Part shown: piece after piece, positions 24,751-36,820 of the stretch
How the letters are laid out: every line of letters begins with the position of its first letter
Position numbering within the stretch: position 1 is the first letter of the stretch
NCBI GenBank assembly: GCA_949130485.1
Contig: OX422205.1
Location: forward strand, 1,186,589-1,250,588
Direction of reading: 5' to 3'
DNA length: 64,000 nt
Source of the DNA: Agelas oroides
Taxonomy: Eukaryota; Porifera; Demospongiae; Agelasida; Agelasidae
The notes under the pieces: model-generated
What the model was told of the DNA's origin: nothing
The model's input: the letters and a program-made list of their open reading frames with translations, nothing else
Databases searched by the model: none
Translations under genes and position numbers: made by a program

Positions 24751-27700
24751 CACATGCCTGGAATTGCTCCAATAGAGTTCATCACACCAAACAGGGCACC
24801 AGCGTAGAATGGCGCAAGATCGCTAGGATTAATCACCGTCCCGGCTACAGACATACCCACACACATGTAAGAGAGCATGATGAAGATGAGGGTGGATGAG
24901 AAATGTTCCTCCCCTCCAAAGTTGGCCACTATGAGAATAAAAAAGGCACTTCCCCCAAGACAGAGGGAGACAGAGGTCTTGCGTACCATGGTGGTAGAGA
25001 AAGATCCTGTGTGTGTGTGTGTGTGTGGGTGGATGGAGTGGAAAGTGAGTGTGTAGAGGGGAGGTGGGAGGTGGAGGAGATGGAGGGTGAGGAAAAATGG
25101 TATGTGTCATGAGAGGTGTGGAGAGAGTGCAAAGGTGAGGGGAGACATAATGTGATGGAGGATTAGTGAAAGCTAGGGGACTAATTATCAGTCAAAAAAA
25201 AAAAGCTCTGTACATGTGTCTCCAAGAAAACCTGTTACCATGGTGATGGTTGCCAAGGTACTATACTATTCCACTATTCCTGAAAGTAAGCCTGTCTGTC
25301 TCAAGAACAAGAGAAATGAGGAAAGAAAATCTGTTACCATGGTGATGGCTGTTTGTACTACAATATCCCTAAACTAAGCATTAGCTACAATGGCTTCAAC
25401 AGCCAAATTACCAAACAGTATTGATAACTACATCCTTTTTGTATCAAAGTGGAACAAGAACCATCAAGTTTGTGATAAGCCTTGCCCCTCCCTAAACCAG
25501 GCAAAAAGGCTGTCATATACCAAACCACATGAGGAAGTTGGTGGGGGGTGAAGATGTTTGTTCTGGCAAAACCACATGTATACCTGCAAAGCCTACTCAA
25601 AGGCCATAAAATATCAAACTATGTGCATACTGTTTTGTACATCGGAATACTGAAGTATTGGTAGTTCTCCCAACAACAAACTAGTTTCATATGGGGTGGT
25701 GGTAGGGGAGTACCCAGAGTCTCCACTTCACCCTTGTTTCTATAGTAACAGGTGGGTATTATTTTCTCTATACTGACAAGGGTGGTTATTGTAAACCATA
25801 AATCCCAGACTAGCATGTATTATGTGTTATAATCTCCAACCTGATTGGTCATTGCTGTTATTAGTAAACAGTGTACACTGTATATCATAGGTGTATGTAC
25901 ACACTATTGGGAGCCAAAGTTCTGGCAGAGTATTACACCACTACATGGGCTCATCTAGAATCTGAAAATCGACATAAAAAAAACTCAAGGATATGAAAAA
26001 ACCACCAAGCAATCAAAACCTTGCCCCCTACTCTCAGAATCCTGACTCTCAGACTCCAGACTTGCAGACTCTACTAGCCCACCCATCCACTCACTGTGTG
26101 AAATCATCCAGCTAGCAGCATAGCCACCCACAGTTGACCCTGTTGCCATGGTAACCCAAGGAAGAATATTGTAGAGCCATGCCTGCATGTGTGCATGTGC
26201 ATGTGTATGCATGTGCATGTGTGTGTGTGTGCATGCATGCGTGAGTGTGTGCGTGTGTGTGTGTGTGCATGTGTGCATGCATGTGTGTGTGTGTGTATGT
26301 GTGCATGCATGCGTGAGTGTGTGCGTGTGTGCATGCATGCATGCATGTGTGTGTGTGTGTGCATGGAATAGAAAGTGGGCATTAGAACTTTCTTTTGCAC
26401 ATGTCTATTGTTCCACCTGTCCTTGTTACATGAACCTGTTCTAAACATGCTTGCTACAACTGTCACAATAGCCAGCCAAGAGGTGGCCCGACAGTGCACT
26501 GACATCTGTGGGCCGCTGCCAGCCTTCTCTGGAGTCCCTTTGATCTTTTGGTCCCAGTCATTTAGCACACAACTCATCTTTGAGTCACAACCAAGTGCAA
26601 AACAGGCCATTAAATCTGGGGTGTTGTACTTAAAATCTTGAGTGAGCCTTTGATTCATTGTGTCCAATAGTGGAAAAGCAAATGTACTACTCATGAGTGC
26701 TTCTCCATTCTTCAGTTGGCATTCAGTTTTAATTCACCCGTCCTAGCCTCATACCGACGCTTCCCTGCCTCCAGTTTTCATCACTTACAGTATGCAAAAC
26801 AGTACATCTTAGCTTCGTTCACAGGCCCCGCCCAGCTTTCTGCCATTTGCACGGGGAGATCCTGGAAGCAAGGCAAGTTACAATACTGTTTCCAGGCTTT
26901 CTCCACCTCCAAAAACTGCAGAGATGCAAACCTCAGCACGTGCAAATAAATGAGATGTGCCACAGAATGCAGTGAGATATGCCAAAGTATGACAGCTCTA
27001 CAGGATTGGTTTAATATCACATTGCAGAATTACCAGTATGACGCTTTAATGCGTCATTGTCTTAGATTTACCTTGATTTGGCTCTATACTTTGTCTGCCT
27101 AGCTTCGTGGTTATTTTCTGATTTTGCGTACCAGTTTGTGTGTGCGTAGTGCGCAACAATTTATGGGGGTTTGGTCTGGCATTGGAACCAGTTTGTGTGA
27201 GTGTAGCGTGCCTACGATTTAGCCTTGTCTGGGGGTGTGGTCTGGCATTGGAACCAGTTTGCGTGCGTAGTGCGCCTACGATTTAGCCTTGTCTGGGGGT
27301 GTGGTCTGGCATTGGAACCAGTTTGTGTGAGTGTAGCGCACCTACGATTTAGCCTTGTCTGGGGGTGTGGTCTGGCATTGGAATCAGTTTGTGTGAGTGT
27401 AGTGCACCTACGATTTAGCCTTGTCTGGGGGTGTGGTCTGGCATTGGAACCAGTTTGCGTGCGTAGTGCGCCTACGATTTAGCCTTGTCTGGGGGTGTGG
27501 TCTGGCACTGGAACCAGTTTGTGTGAGTGTAGCACACCTACGATTTAGCCTTGTCTGGGGGTGGAACCAGTTTGTGTGAGTGTAGCGCGCCTACGATTTA
27601 GCCTTGTCTGGGGGTGTGGTCTGGCATTGGAACCAGTTTGTGTGAGTGTAGCGTGCCTACGATTTAGCCTTGTCTGGGGGTGTGGTCTGGCATTGGAACC

Positions 27701-30684
27701 AGTTTGTGTGAGTGTAGCGCACCTACAATTTAGCCTTGTCTGGGGTGTGGTCTGGCATTGAGAACCACTTTGTGTGTGCGTGTGAATGTGAGATGTACTA
27801 AATGTGTGAGTCTCATGCACAATGCATGTAAGTTGGCAGCTCTTAAACCAGAGGTGGAGAAGGCCTGGGAACAACCACCTAGTCTCATCCCCAGACCTCA
27901 TCCGGCACGTATATCGCTTTCAGTATAACGCGCAATACTAAAAGCGATTCGCACTGTGGTTGGTTTTGGGTCTGGGACCGAGACTAACCCTGACCCTAAG
28001 AGCCTCCATGGGCATGAAGTTAAGGTTGAAAGTTTCATGCAGCGAGCTTTTTTGTGCTTTCAAGAAATGTTATTGCTTCAGTAAGCTATTTAATTGTGAG
28101 GTTGGCATGAGTGTACAGTGGAACCCCTCTTAAAGGACACCTCTGAAATAAGGACACCTGGTTAATCAGGACACTTGACCGAGCCCCAACTTTATATAAA
28201 TACATATTATTGTCCCCCTGAAATAAGGACACCACACTAATCAGGACAAATGTTTTGGTCCCAATGGTGTCCAGGTTCCACTGTATATCCAGAAGCAGCC
28301 ATGCATCTTCAATGATGCTATTCTCACATTGTTTTGCTGAGAGGGGAAGGTGTCATGGAAGTAGCTAGGAGTCCACGACATTGCATTGTCCAGGAAGAAA
28401 CAGTGGCAGAAGTGGGAAACAAACAACGCTCTGAGTGGGAAGAGAGAGAGAGAGAGAGAGTAGATGAGGGGGGAGGTAGATGAGGGGGGAGGTGGGTGGG
28501 TGGGAGGTGGATGAGGGGAGAGGTAGATGAGGGGGGAGGTGGGTGGGATGGGTGAAAGATGAATGGGTGGGAGGTGCAAGGGTGATAGTTGGGTGAGTGA
28601 GAGGCACATAAGTGGGAGAGGTGGGTGGGTGAGAAGGATAGCAGACGAGTGGATGGTAGGGAGACAAGGTGGAGGAACAGAGGTGGAGGAACAGAGTAGA
28701 CAGAAAATAAGGTAGTGGACGAAAAGGGAGGAGGGAAGTGGGTACTGAATGGAGTGGAAGACAACATGCATGGAGACAAGGACTCACAGCACAGCGGGCT
28801 GCAGCAGAATCTTCTTCCATGGGACAGTTGCACAGGAGGCCATTATTGTGGTTGGCCGGACATCAAGCCTCAGCCTCTCCCTAGTTGTTGGATGTGGACT
28901 GCCTGCAAGCTTGTAGTGTGTTCTGTGACTCACTTTCAACCTGCGAGAGAGAGACCGCAACAGCAAGGCCCACAGCAGTCCCACTGTGCCCACGATGATA
29001 AACACATAGTGCCAACCCTGGTGGAAAAGCAGAAGGGAGCCCAGGGTTCCCATGGCAACCGTCCTACAGAAAATATGTGCAGGTTTGATGAATAAAAGTA
29101 GTTTAGATTAAAAAGAAAAAGAGAGGAGTGAGAGGGATGGGAGGGGGAGGGAGAGAGGAGGGAAAAGGGAAGGGAGAGAGGGAAGGAGAGGAGGAAGAGA
29201 GAGAAAGGAGAGGGGGAGGGAGAAGGGAAAGGAAAAAGGGAGGGAAAGGGGAAGGGAGAGGGGAAGGAAGAGGGGAGGGTGAGGGGGAGTAAAAAATCAT
29301 CTTTGAGGTTACATGAACATTCAGAGATTTCTCCATATAACTCCATATTGTAACATCACTTTATCCCATATTGTAATCCTAGCTAGCCCTTAGAAACACC
29401 CTACAGGACTTAGCCTCGTCCCCAGACCTCCCCCTCCCTCTCTTGCCATTTTTATTCTTCAGCTTGCATGCATAACAATAGATGAAAGCGGAACAGCGGG
29501 GGGGAAATGGCACTCTTCTGCTTTGTTGTGACAGTGTGAACACAAAGTGAAGAGTAAAAACAGGAGAGGCCTGAAAACAAGGCTATACAGTACTTGTACC
29601 ATGTGACAGAACCAATGAGAGAATCTTCAGTAGATCTCGATGTTTGTGTTTGTGTACATCCCTCTCATTCAACCAAAGGAGATCATAACCACACCCACCC
29701 AACATGAGCTCCAGCATGGATCACACCATAGAGAAAGCTTCTCTCGTCCTCAGGTAATCTGTGAGTTATCAGGCTAGTTAGCGCTGGGTAGTGCACACCT
29801 GAGGGAGGGAGGGAGGGAGGGAGGGAGGGAGGGAGGGAGGGAGGGAGGGAAGGAGTATGTGCAACAATACCTTGAATTATCCTGGTGAGGAACCAAGCCA
29901 GGAGGAGGGGGAGAAAGGAGGAAGGGAGAAGTAAAGGAAGGAATGAGAAAGGGAGGGGAGGGAAGGAGGGTGGAAGGCATACCTTGAGCCATTCCGATGA
30001 GAAACCGGGCCAGAATAACTAGAAGGCCTGAGACATGAGTGACATAGGTGATGGAGAGGGCAGCCAAGGACCAAACGACGGCTGCCACCCACTGCATGAG
30101 GTCTCCTCCATAGCGGTCAGACAGGTGGCCTCCGATGATCTGCGTCAGGACATAGCCCCAGTAGAAGGAAGAGAGAATAATGCCCTGGGAGGTGGGAGGG
30201 GTGAGGGGTATAGTGTAGGGATGTAGGAAGTGAGGGGTGAGGAGTGAGGGGTGAGGGATACTCAGCATGTACCACGATGCAAACTCCTATCTCAAAACTT
30301 GAGAAAAACAGTCAAGCTCAATAAAATGCTTCTCCCTTTCTTCTCCCTTCTCACCCCTCCCTCTCCCACCCCCCTCTCCTTCATCCATTTCCTTCCTCCT
30401 ATGCTCTCCCATGCACTTACACAAATCCTCTTATCCCAGTCCATCTCCTGTGCGATTGTCACAATGGTCACTGGCACAGACATCCGAACAGCATAAAGCA
30501 TCACCAGCCCCATAAACAGCACCACCATCCACACCTGTCGCTCCCTCTTCCCCCAGTAACTCTGACTATGCACCACGCCCACACTACTTCCGCCATGCTT
30601 CTGCAACTGCTTGGTAATGGACGGGGGTACATGGAGAAGGCTAGGAGGGGAGTAGCTGTTTGGATATGTCCCCCTACCCTCCAT
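24751..30684 (-). CDS. SLC17A9-like vesicular anion/nucleotide transporter (3' end not located)
   Basis: MFS transporter of the SLC17 family; SLC17A9 (VNUT) loads ATP into secretory vesicles. Exons: 30684-30421, 30184-29983, 29798-29699, 29063-28788, 28430-28328, 26182-26095, 25006-24751, all joining in phase. Start ATG is in good context (GCCATGG). Exon 1 ends with TM1 ([19 protein letters not shown]) and DWDK. Exon 2 has [20 protein letters not shown], the SLC17 TM2 signature. Exon 3 has HYPALTSL and ERSFLYG. Exon 5 PSYFHDTFP and exon 7 [24 protein letters not shown] match SLC17A9-type positions. The last helices (after GAIPGM) are missing, so at least one exon is unassigned. Introns hold minisatellites and simple repeats that abut several acceptors. 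Another SLC17 member is possible; the YFHDTFP and DW-K features favour A9. Confidence 0.85.
26185..26365. repeat. Complex (GT/GCAT)n microsatellite
   Basis: Mixed GTGTGT and GCATGCATGC units directly upstream (gene sense) of the SLC17A9-like exon 6 acceptor TGCAG at 26187-26183. Confidence 0.9.
27170..27770. repeat. 63-67-bp minisatellite, about 9 units
   Basis: Units contain GGTGTGGTCTGGCATTGGAA, CCAGTTTGTGTGAGTGTAGC and CCTACGATTTAGCCTTGTCT. One unit (near 27550) is shortened. Lies in intron 5 of the SLC17A9-like gene. Confidence 0.9.
28114..28285. repeat. MITE with ACAGTGGAACC inverted ends
   Basis: Starts TACAGTGGAACCCC and ends GGTTCCACTGTA. The interior has repeated GGACACC and CTGAAATAAGGACACC blocks. 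Similar CAGTGGAACC repeats are widespread in marine invertebrate genomes. Confidence 0.8.
29110..29290. repeat. Polypurine (GGGAGA)n tract
   Basis: About 180 bp of almost pure purine on the plus strand, in intron 3 of the SLC17A9-like gene. Confidence 0.85.
29801..29853. repeat. (GGGA)n tract at the SLC17A9-like exon 3 acceptor
   Basis: In gene sense this is (TCCC)n running straight into CTCAG, the acceptor of exon 3, so the repeat is the polypyrimidine tract. Confidence 0.9.
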
Positions 30685-31784
30685 GGCAACGGCTCATCCA
30701 GAGAGGTCCAAGCCTCAAGTTCCTCTCCAAGATTATCTAGGTGCAAGCAGGTATGTACAGTATGAAGAGAGGTCCAAGCCTCAAGTTCCTCTCCAAGATT
30801 ATCTAGGTGCAAGCAGGTATGTACAGTATGAAGAGAGGTCCAAGCCTCAAGTTCCTCTCCAAGATTATCTAGGTGCAAGCAGGTATGTACAGTATGAAGA
30901 GAGGTCCAAGCCTCAAGTTCCTCTCCAAGATTATCTAGGTGCAAGCAGGTATGTACAGTATGAAGACTAGTGGCATTTGCCATATCGTAAACATTAATCA
31001 CACGCATGATGATACTCAATTTGTGATTTTTGTACGACTGTGTTAGTTGTGTAGAGCCACTGAATTGATATATGTGTCTCATAGGTCTAATGTTGGGCCT
31101 GCTGCATGCATTTTTGCAAGGGACATTAAAATTTGACTGACTGACTGACTGATACACACACTAATATCTACGGGTCCAATACTTGCATCTGTGACGGGGG
31201 TCACAACTGGTGATTGGAATTACCAGTTGTGACTTTGCAACTTTGGCACTGTGATTTTGTGGCAATTGGTACTATATACAGCAAGCCACACCCTTCGCAG
31301 AGCAATATGGTATGCCAAAACTTATTTCTTCAGTATACAGGTCATGGAGCCCAGTGTTAATGCAAGTACAGCCCTTTAATATGGGAAGTCGAAGTGTTGG
31401 ACCAACTACTGCAAGCCTCACATATAGTATGGTTTGCAAGACCAGCCAAATATAACACACTACACATGAGTGGTTGTACTGTTAACTTTAACTGTGTATT
31501 GATTTGGATAGTCTCACTGAGCACTCCTAGGCCTGTTGTGATTCACATGCACACTGCATGTTGTGATTTTGTGTGTTTAAACTAGCTAGCTGATTGAATT
31601 TTGACAGCTGTTGACATGCAAAATTGTATGTGGTGTACTCACTGTCCCATAGGCTGCTATCTGAGGGTCTTCATCCCTTGTCGTATAAATCTTAGGTCAC
31701 AGGGCCATGATTCTCATTCTCGAGGGTGGGCTCCAAATAAAGACAACAGCTGAGAGCGGGGTGTGCTTTTATTAGAATTCGAGG
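30685..31784. promoter_or_regulatory. Divergent intergenic region between slc17a9-like and otud6b
   Basis: 1.1 kb separates the two outward-facing start codons and should contain both 5' leaders and promoters. It holds a 66-bp tandem repeat (30701-30964). No TATA box stands out. The function is inferred from position only. Confidence 0.5.
30701..30964. repeat. 66-bp minisatellite, 4 near-identical units
   Basis: GAGAGGTCCAAGCCTCAAGT recurs every 66 bp from 30701. Each unit ends with a donor-like CAG|GTATGT on the plus strand. Because 66 is a multiple of 3, an open frame runs through it on the minus strand, but no protein similarity is evident. Confidence 0.9.
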
Positions 31785-34700
31785 ATGGCTGAGAGCGATG
31801 AACTACTCCAGGGTCAGGGAGAACCTTCGCAGGGAGACGACAGGGAATCGTTACTAGCGAGACACAGAAAAGAAGCCAAAGAACTTAAAGGTACTTTTTT
31901 GGTGCCATGTATTTGCAATTTAATTGACCATATATGCAGACTACTACAGCTACATGCACATGTACATGCATGCACACATATACACACGCATATGCATATA
32001 TACACACACACAAACAGCTAGGGTGCAGGCATTAAAGCGGAGCGTCCCGAAAGGAAACAAGAGCAGGAAAAAGGAGGTGGATGTGGAGATTGCACAGTTA
32101 GAGGAAGAGCTGCGTCAGAGACAGAAAAGGGAAATTGCCGATCATGAGTCACAGGTATGTACCAAGACAAGAGCGCATAAGAACGGGCGGCTAGAGTAAG
32201 AGCGTGTAAAAATAGAACACCCGGTCACATGCTTAGCAACAATGGCTTATGTTGCTGCGCAGTACATGTTACTATTTTTAGTATGGTTCAATGATTCTGA
32301 CCGGTTTCAAATTTTACGGAGTTACACGCTCTTACTCTAGCCACCCGTTCTTATGCGCTCTTGACCATGTGAGTGAAATTCACCAAATTTTCATTCTTCT
32401 GCATGACGTCAAGGGTGCATTGATCTACTGAAAGCGGCCAGGTAGTAGCCTCGTTCCCAGGCCTTCCCCGGCTCCAGCTTTGATCGCTTGCAGTATGCAT
32501 GCAAGCGATCAAAAGCTGGAGCCGGGGAAGGCCTGGGAACGAGGCTAGCCAGGTAGTTTGATGAACCCTTGATGATGTTGCATCATAGCAACAGCAAATT
32601 GAACATAATTTTTGTTGTTGTCCTATAGCAAGCGAGCACCCAGCACAGTGCTGAAGAACAGCTTCAACAAAAGGTGGGAGAGAGAGATGGGGGTGGGCTG
32701 AGAGAGGGAGAGGGAGGGGGAGAAGGGATACCAGAGAAGAAGTCCAGGGCTCAGAAGAGAAAGGTGAGGAAGAGTTAATTAAAGATCAATTTAGGGGTTT
32801 ACTTTTTTGTTTGGATGTCAGTCTCTATTTGATTTGAGTAATTTTCATCATGTGACTTCCCAATAGCCACTTACAACACTTACAACCTCAAATATGCACA
32901 CTTCACCATCTGAGGTCCATCTTATGCACACACGCACATGCACATGCACATGCATACACACATGCACGCACACATGTACGCACACATGCACACACACATG
33001 CACACACACGCACACACACACACATGCACGCATACATGTACGCACACATGCACACACACATGCACACACACATGCACACACATGCACACACACATGCACA
33101 CACACACACACACACACACACAGGAGAAGAAGGCTCAGAAAGAGAAGGAACGAGACCAGCGAATAGCCAAAGAGGAGGCAGAGGCAGCGGCAGACAACCC
33201 TAGAACTAGGGAGCGGGAACAACTGACTTCCATCCTACAACCCTTGGGCCTGGTGATTAGAGACATCCCACCAGACGGCCACTGGTAATGGCTGAGCTAA
33301 TGACAGGAAAACCCTCATCATCAGATTTGTGCAGTGTGATGTCACTAGGTGCAATGTAGTATGGAGATAAGTCATGTACCAGCAGAGAGGGTGGGAGGTG
33401 GGCATATATACACATTTTTCAGTCTAGATGGGCGTTTGTTGTTTGGGGGCCCTAACAATTGAAAGCTCGCTGATCAGTGGGTGTGGTTAGTGGTATGAAT
33501 GGTACTCTTGGTATGGCTTTCAAGTGCTAAATCCCAGCAGAAGTCAAAATATGGTACTAAAGGGATCCATAGGCTAAAATTGACTTGTAGAGGAAAAAAT
33601 TTAGTAGTTTATTGGGTAAGCAAAAATTTAATATTTGTATGTGTACTACTGTAGCTTTGATATCATTTTGTTTGTTTGTCTCTACGTAGCTTGTATGCAG
33701 CCATCAGTGACCAACTGTCAGTCAGGCTTAGACTGAAGGTACAGTCTTCCCCACTTGCCCACTGTCCTCCCTGTTCTCCTTCACTGCCTCATATTCTTAA
33801 ATCTACATCTGCCATGATGTTGTATAAGCAGTTCCCAGGCCACTCCAGTGTTGTAGTATAGTTTAGTTTTAGGCTACAGATTCAAATTGTTAGTTTAGTT
33901 GTAGTTGGCCCACTCCCAGCTCTCTTTCACTGCATCACCTTATACTACCTGGCCTTCAAGAACCTGCCCACTCCCAGCTCTCTTTCACTGCATCACCTTA
34001 TACTACCTGGCCTTCAAGAACCTGCCCACTCCCAGCTCTCTTTCACTGCATCACCTTATACTACCTGGCCTTCAAGAACCTGCCCACTCCCAGCTCTCTT
34101 TCACTGCATCACCTTATACTACCTGGCCTATACAGTTCAGCTTAGTGCAACATCTTGCCTTATTACCAGACCTTCCCCTTCCATTTTATGATGCTTACAG
34201 CATGCCTCTCCCTGCTTTTGCATACTAGTAAGTGATTGAAAACTTCTTGGAACAAGACTACCTTACTGATGTTTAATGGCTTACTTAGGGCCTCTGCAAT
34301 ATTTGAGGGCTGGTTCAAATCAGGAGCTTATGAGCACCATGAGCTCCTGTTCAAAGATATCAAATCTGTGTGAGCTGGGGGGAGGCATTTGTATTCAGGT
34401 GTGTTAACTGCATTCACTGTATTCAGGTGTGTTAACTGTATTCAGGTGTGTTAACTGTATTCAGGTGTGTTAACTGTATTCAGGTGTGTTAACTGTATTC
34501 AGGTGTGTTGACTGTATTCAGGTGTGTTGACTGTATTCAGGTGTGTTAACTGTATTCAGGTGTGTTAACTGTATTCAGGTGTGTTAACCCTGTAAGTAAC
34601 TATTCAGGTGTGTTGATTACCTAAGTCGCGTCTGTCTTTTTCTTCGTGCAGTCCACTGTGTCACAGCTGCGTACAGAATGTGCAGACTACATCCAGTCAC

Positions 34701-36426
34701 GATCAGCAGAGTTCCTCCCTTACTTGATTGACACTCACACTGGTGAACAGCTTACAGAAGGTAATATGACACCTCTTTCCTCAGAAAGACGGCCTTCCTG
34801 TCTCTATACCTCTGTACAATGTGTGCTATACTGGAGTTACTGGTCTGTACTTACTAGTATGCAAAAGCAGGGAGATGTATCATTTTTTGCATACTATAAG
34901 CATCACGAAATGGAGGTGGAGAAGGTCTGGTAATGATGATAAGGCAAGGTGTTACACTAAGCTGAACTAGTAGCACAGTATCCTGCTAATGGCCTGGAGA
35001 CGAGGCTGCTTTTAGTCTTTTCAATATGAATCCAGAGACGGGTGGACAAGGTTGACCAATACCTGGAGTCATCGCTAATTGTATCTCAAACTGCAAGACA
35101 AAAGCTTCTTGAGTATTTTCCACTGAACCTCTTAGTGAGAGCCAAGAGAGTTTGTCTGTTAAGTTTTGAAAATTGGTTGGTGATGATCCCAGGCAGTTTA
35201 TTTTGCAAAAGAGAGCAAGGAGGTAGCTAACATTCGTATGTACTCTTACACAAGTGTTGAGTGGATGTCACTTTACTTTCTGCAGAGCAGTTTGCACAGT
35301 ACTGCACTGACCTAAGAACAACAGCAGCCTGGGGAGGACAAGCTGAGGTATCTTACCCTAGCAGATGAAGTGGTCACTACCCTCCATGGCTTCACTTCCC
35401 CTTCCTCATGTCCACTTGTAGATTCGGGCATTGTCCCATGTGTACAAAGTTCCCATCAAGGTCTACCAGGCCAACTCCCCTCTCCTCTGCATTGGAGAGG
35501 AGTACAACAGTGAAAAAGACTTTTTCTCACTGTCGTAAGTGTAATATTAATTAGGATAATAAATGTACATGAGCATTCAACTGCATTAGGAAAATTATAA
35601 AGAGCACTAGTCTCATTCCCAGGCCCTTCTCGGCTCCAGTTTTGATTGTTTGCTTTATGTAGCCCCAGTTTTGATTGCTTAAAAGACCTGGGAACAATGC
35701 TGCCTTAGTGACAGCTAAAGGTATTGAAGGTCGTGTAATGCTAGCTGATGAAAGTTTGGTAGGTTTCATCTGTTGGCCTCAAGATGAGGCTGTGGTGAGA
35801 GCAGGCCTTGACCGTTTCAAGTTGGTTGTTGGAGTGTCCCAACTTTAGGGATTGCAGCTCCCTTTCACTTCAAAATGAGCCTGAGAACAAGACTAAAGCC
35901 ACTGCAATAGATGTTTTATGTTTCTGGTCAGCTATTTGCAGTTAGTATTATTGTCCAGTTGTTCCTTGTTGTTTGTGAACAATGACCACACCCCTATTTT
36001 TTGTGAACAATGACCACACCCCTATTCTATTTTTGTGAACCATGACTGTAAATGTAAGTTTACATGTAGATGCTTGGGACTTACTAAAGCGATCATTGTT
36101 GGCCATTTGAAAGTGGTCGGAACTAGCTATTGTTATGTCAACTCATGCTCGAGCAAAGTTCAGACTAGAGTATTGTGCTACTGAACAAATTTTGTCAGAA
36201 GAAATTAAGCAGGTGGTGACCAGAAACATAAACATTTATTGGAATGGCCCAACTAGTCACAGTCACTGCAAGTAGTATAGTAAGTGTATATTTATGGCAA
36301 AAACTCAGATTCAAGAACTTTATTTCAATGATGTTGTCTATTTGTTGTTCATTTCTCAGGTACCATCGTCATGAGTATAGTCTAGGTGAACACTATAACT
36401 CTGTTGTACCTGTTGAAACACAATGA
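31785..36426 (+). CDS. otud6b: OTU deubiquitinase OTUD6B
   Basis: Cysteine protease of the OTU family that removes ubiquitin; OTUD6B is linked in vertebrates to proteasome assembly and translation control. Exons: 31785-31890, 32018-32154, 32629-32763, 33124-33284, 33690-33738, 34652-34760, 35286-35347, 35422-35534, 36360-36426; all phases agree and give about 312 residues, near the human 293-323. The N-terminal half is charged coiled coil (RHRKEAKELKA, AQLEEELRQRQKREIADHE, AQKEKERDQRIAKEE). The OTU domain begins at DIPPDGH. The catalytic Cys codon is split: exon 4 ends TG and exon 5 begins C, giving DGHCLYAAI. Family blocks TTAAWGGQAEIRALSH and IGEEYNS are present, and the catalytic His is in GEHYNSV in the last exon. 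AATAAA at 36534 is a likely poly(A) signal. Confidence 0.95.
32168..32362. repeat. MITE in otud6b intron 2 (CAAGAGCGCAT family)
   Basis: Inverted ends CAAGAGCGCATAAGAACGGG and its complement at 32343-32362. Inner motif AAGAGCGTGTAA is also inverted. Same family as the element at 45201-45753. Confidence 0.8.
32446..32547. repeat. About 100-bp near-perfect palindrome with target duplication
   Basis: TAGCCTCGTTCCCAGGCCTT through GCTCCAGCTTTGATCGCTTG is followed by its near-exact reverse complement around TATGCATG. Flanks carry GCCAGGTAG on both sides, a likely 9-bp target-site duplication. Best-preserved copy of the foldback family. Confidence 0.85.
32925..33123. repeat. (CA)n / CATGCA microsatellite at the otud6b exon 4 acceptor
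   Basis: About 200 bp; the terminal (CA)n runs directly into CACAG|GAGAAG, the exon 4 acceptor. Confidence 0.95.
33905..34135. repeat. 58-bp minisatellite, 4 units
   Basis: Units CCCACTCCCAGCTCTCTTTC...CTGGCCTTCAAGAACCTG in otud6b intron 5. Confidence 0.9.
34395..34620. repeat. 19-bp tandem repeat, about 11 units
   Basis: TGTATTCAGGTGTGTTAAC repeated with few changes, upstream of otud6b exon 6. Each unit contains CAG|GTGTGT, which resembles a splice donor. Confidence 0.9.
35611..35700. repeat. Foldback element copy in otud6b intron 8
   Basis: Starts TCTCATTCCCAGGCCCTT and ends AGACCTGGGAACAA, with GCTCCAGTTTTGATTG repeated inside. Decayed relative of 32446-32547. Confidence 0.6.
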
Positions 36427-36820
36427 TTCATCAGTCCTTATATGGTTTGTGACTGTTAAGTCTCGTACACAAATTGCAACCCATAAAACACACATTACAA
36501 TGGTAAGTAGTGCTAAAGTCAAAAATAAACCCAAGCAAATAATATTACTCTTCACAAAACATATGTTCACAAAATATCACAGAAACCTGGATGTGATGCA
36601 TTATTGCAAAAAGTTATAATTCTAATAGTTCACTAAAACATTAATACGGTGCATGTCCATGTGAAGAGAAAAAGCAACATGTGGATTATAGTTACAAGAA
36701 AAGTTTTAATCCAAAGTCGTCATTAATATTGTGCATGTGTGTGTGTAGTGTGTATAAAGAACAGTAATGGATGAGTTACAAGAACATTTTCTTCAATGAA
36801 ACATACTTTCTCCACCGTCA
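36427..36820. other. Convergent 3' regions of otud6b and the left TRPA copy
   Basis: About 400 bp between the otud6b stop and the original stop of the left channel copy. AATAAA at 36534 serves otud6b. No other feature seen. Confidence 0.5.

Noticed and set aside
26330..26694. Minus-strand open frame of about 120 codons before the SLC17A9-like exon 6
   Set aside because: No family resemblance; it leads into simple repeat, and the exon 6 acceptor phase excludes it from the transporter.
28241..28833. Long Pro/Ser/Leu-rich minus-strand frames
   Set aside because: Translations of pyrimidine-rich intron sequence; only 28430-28328 and the exon ending at 28788 are supported.
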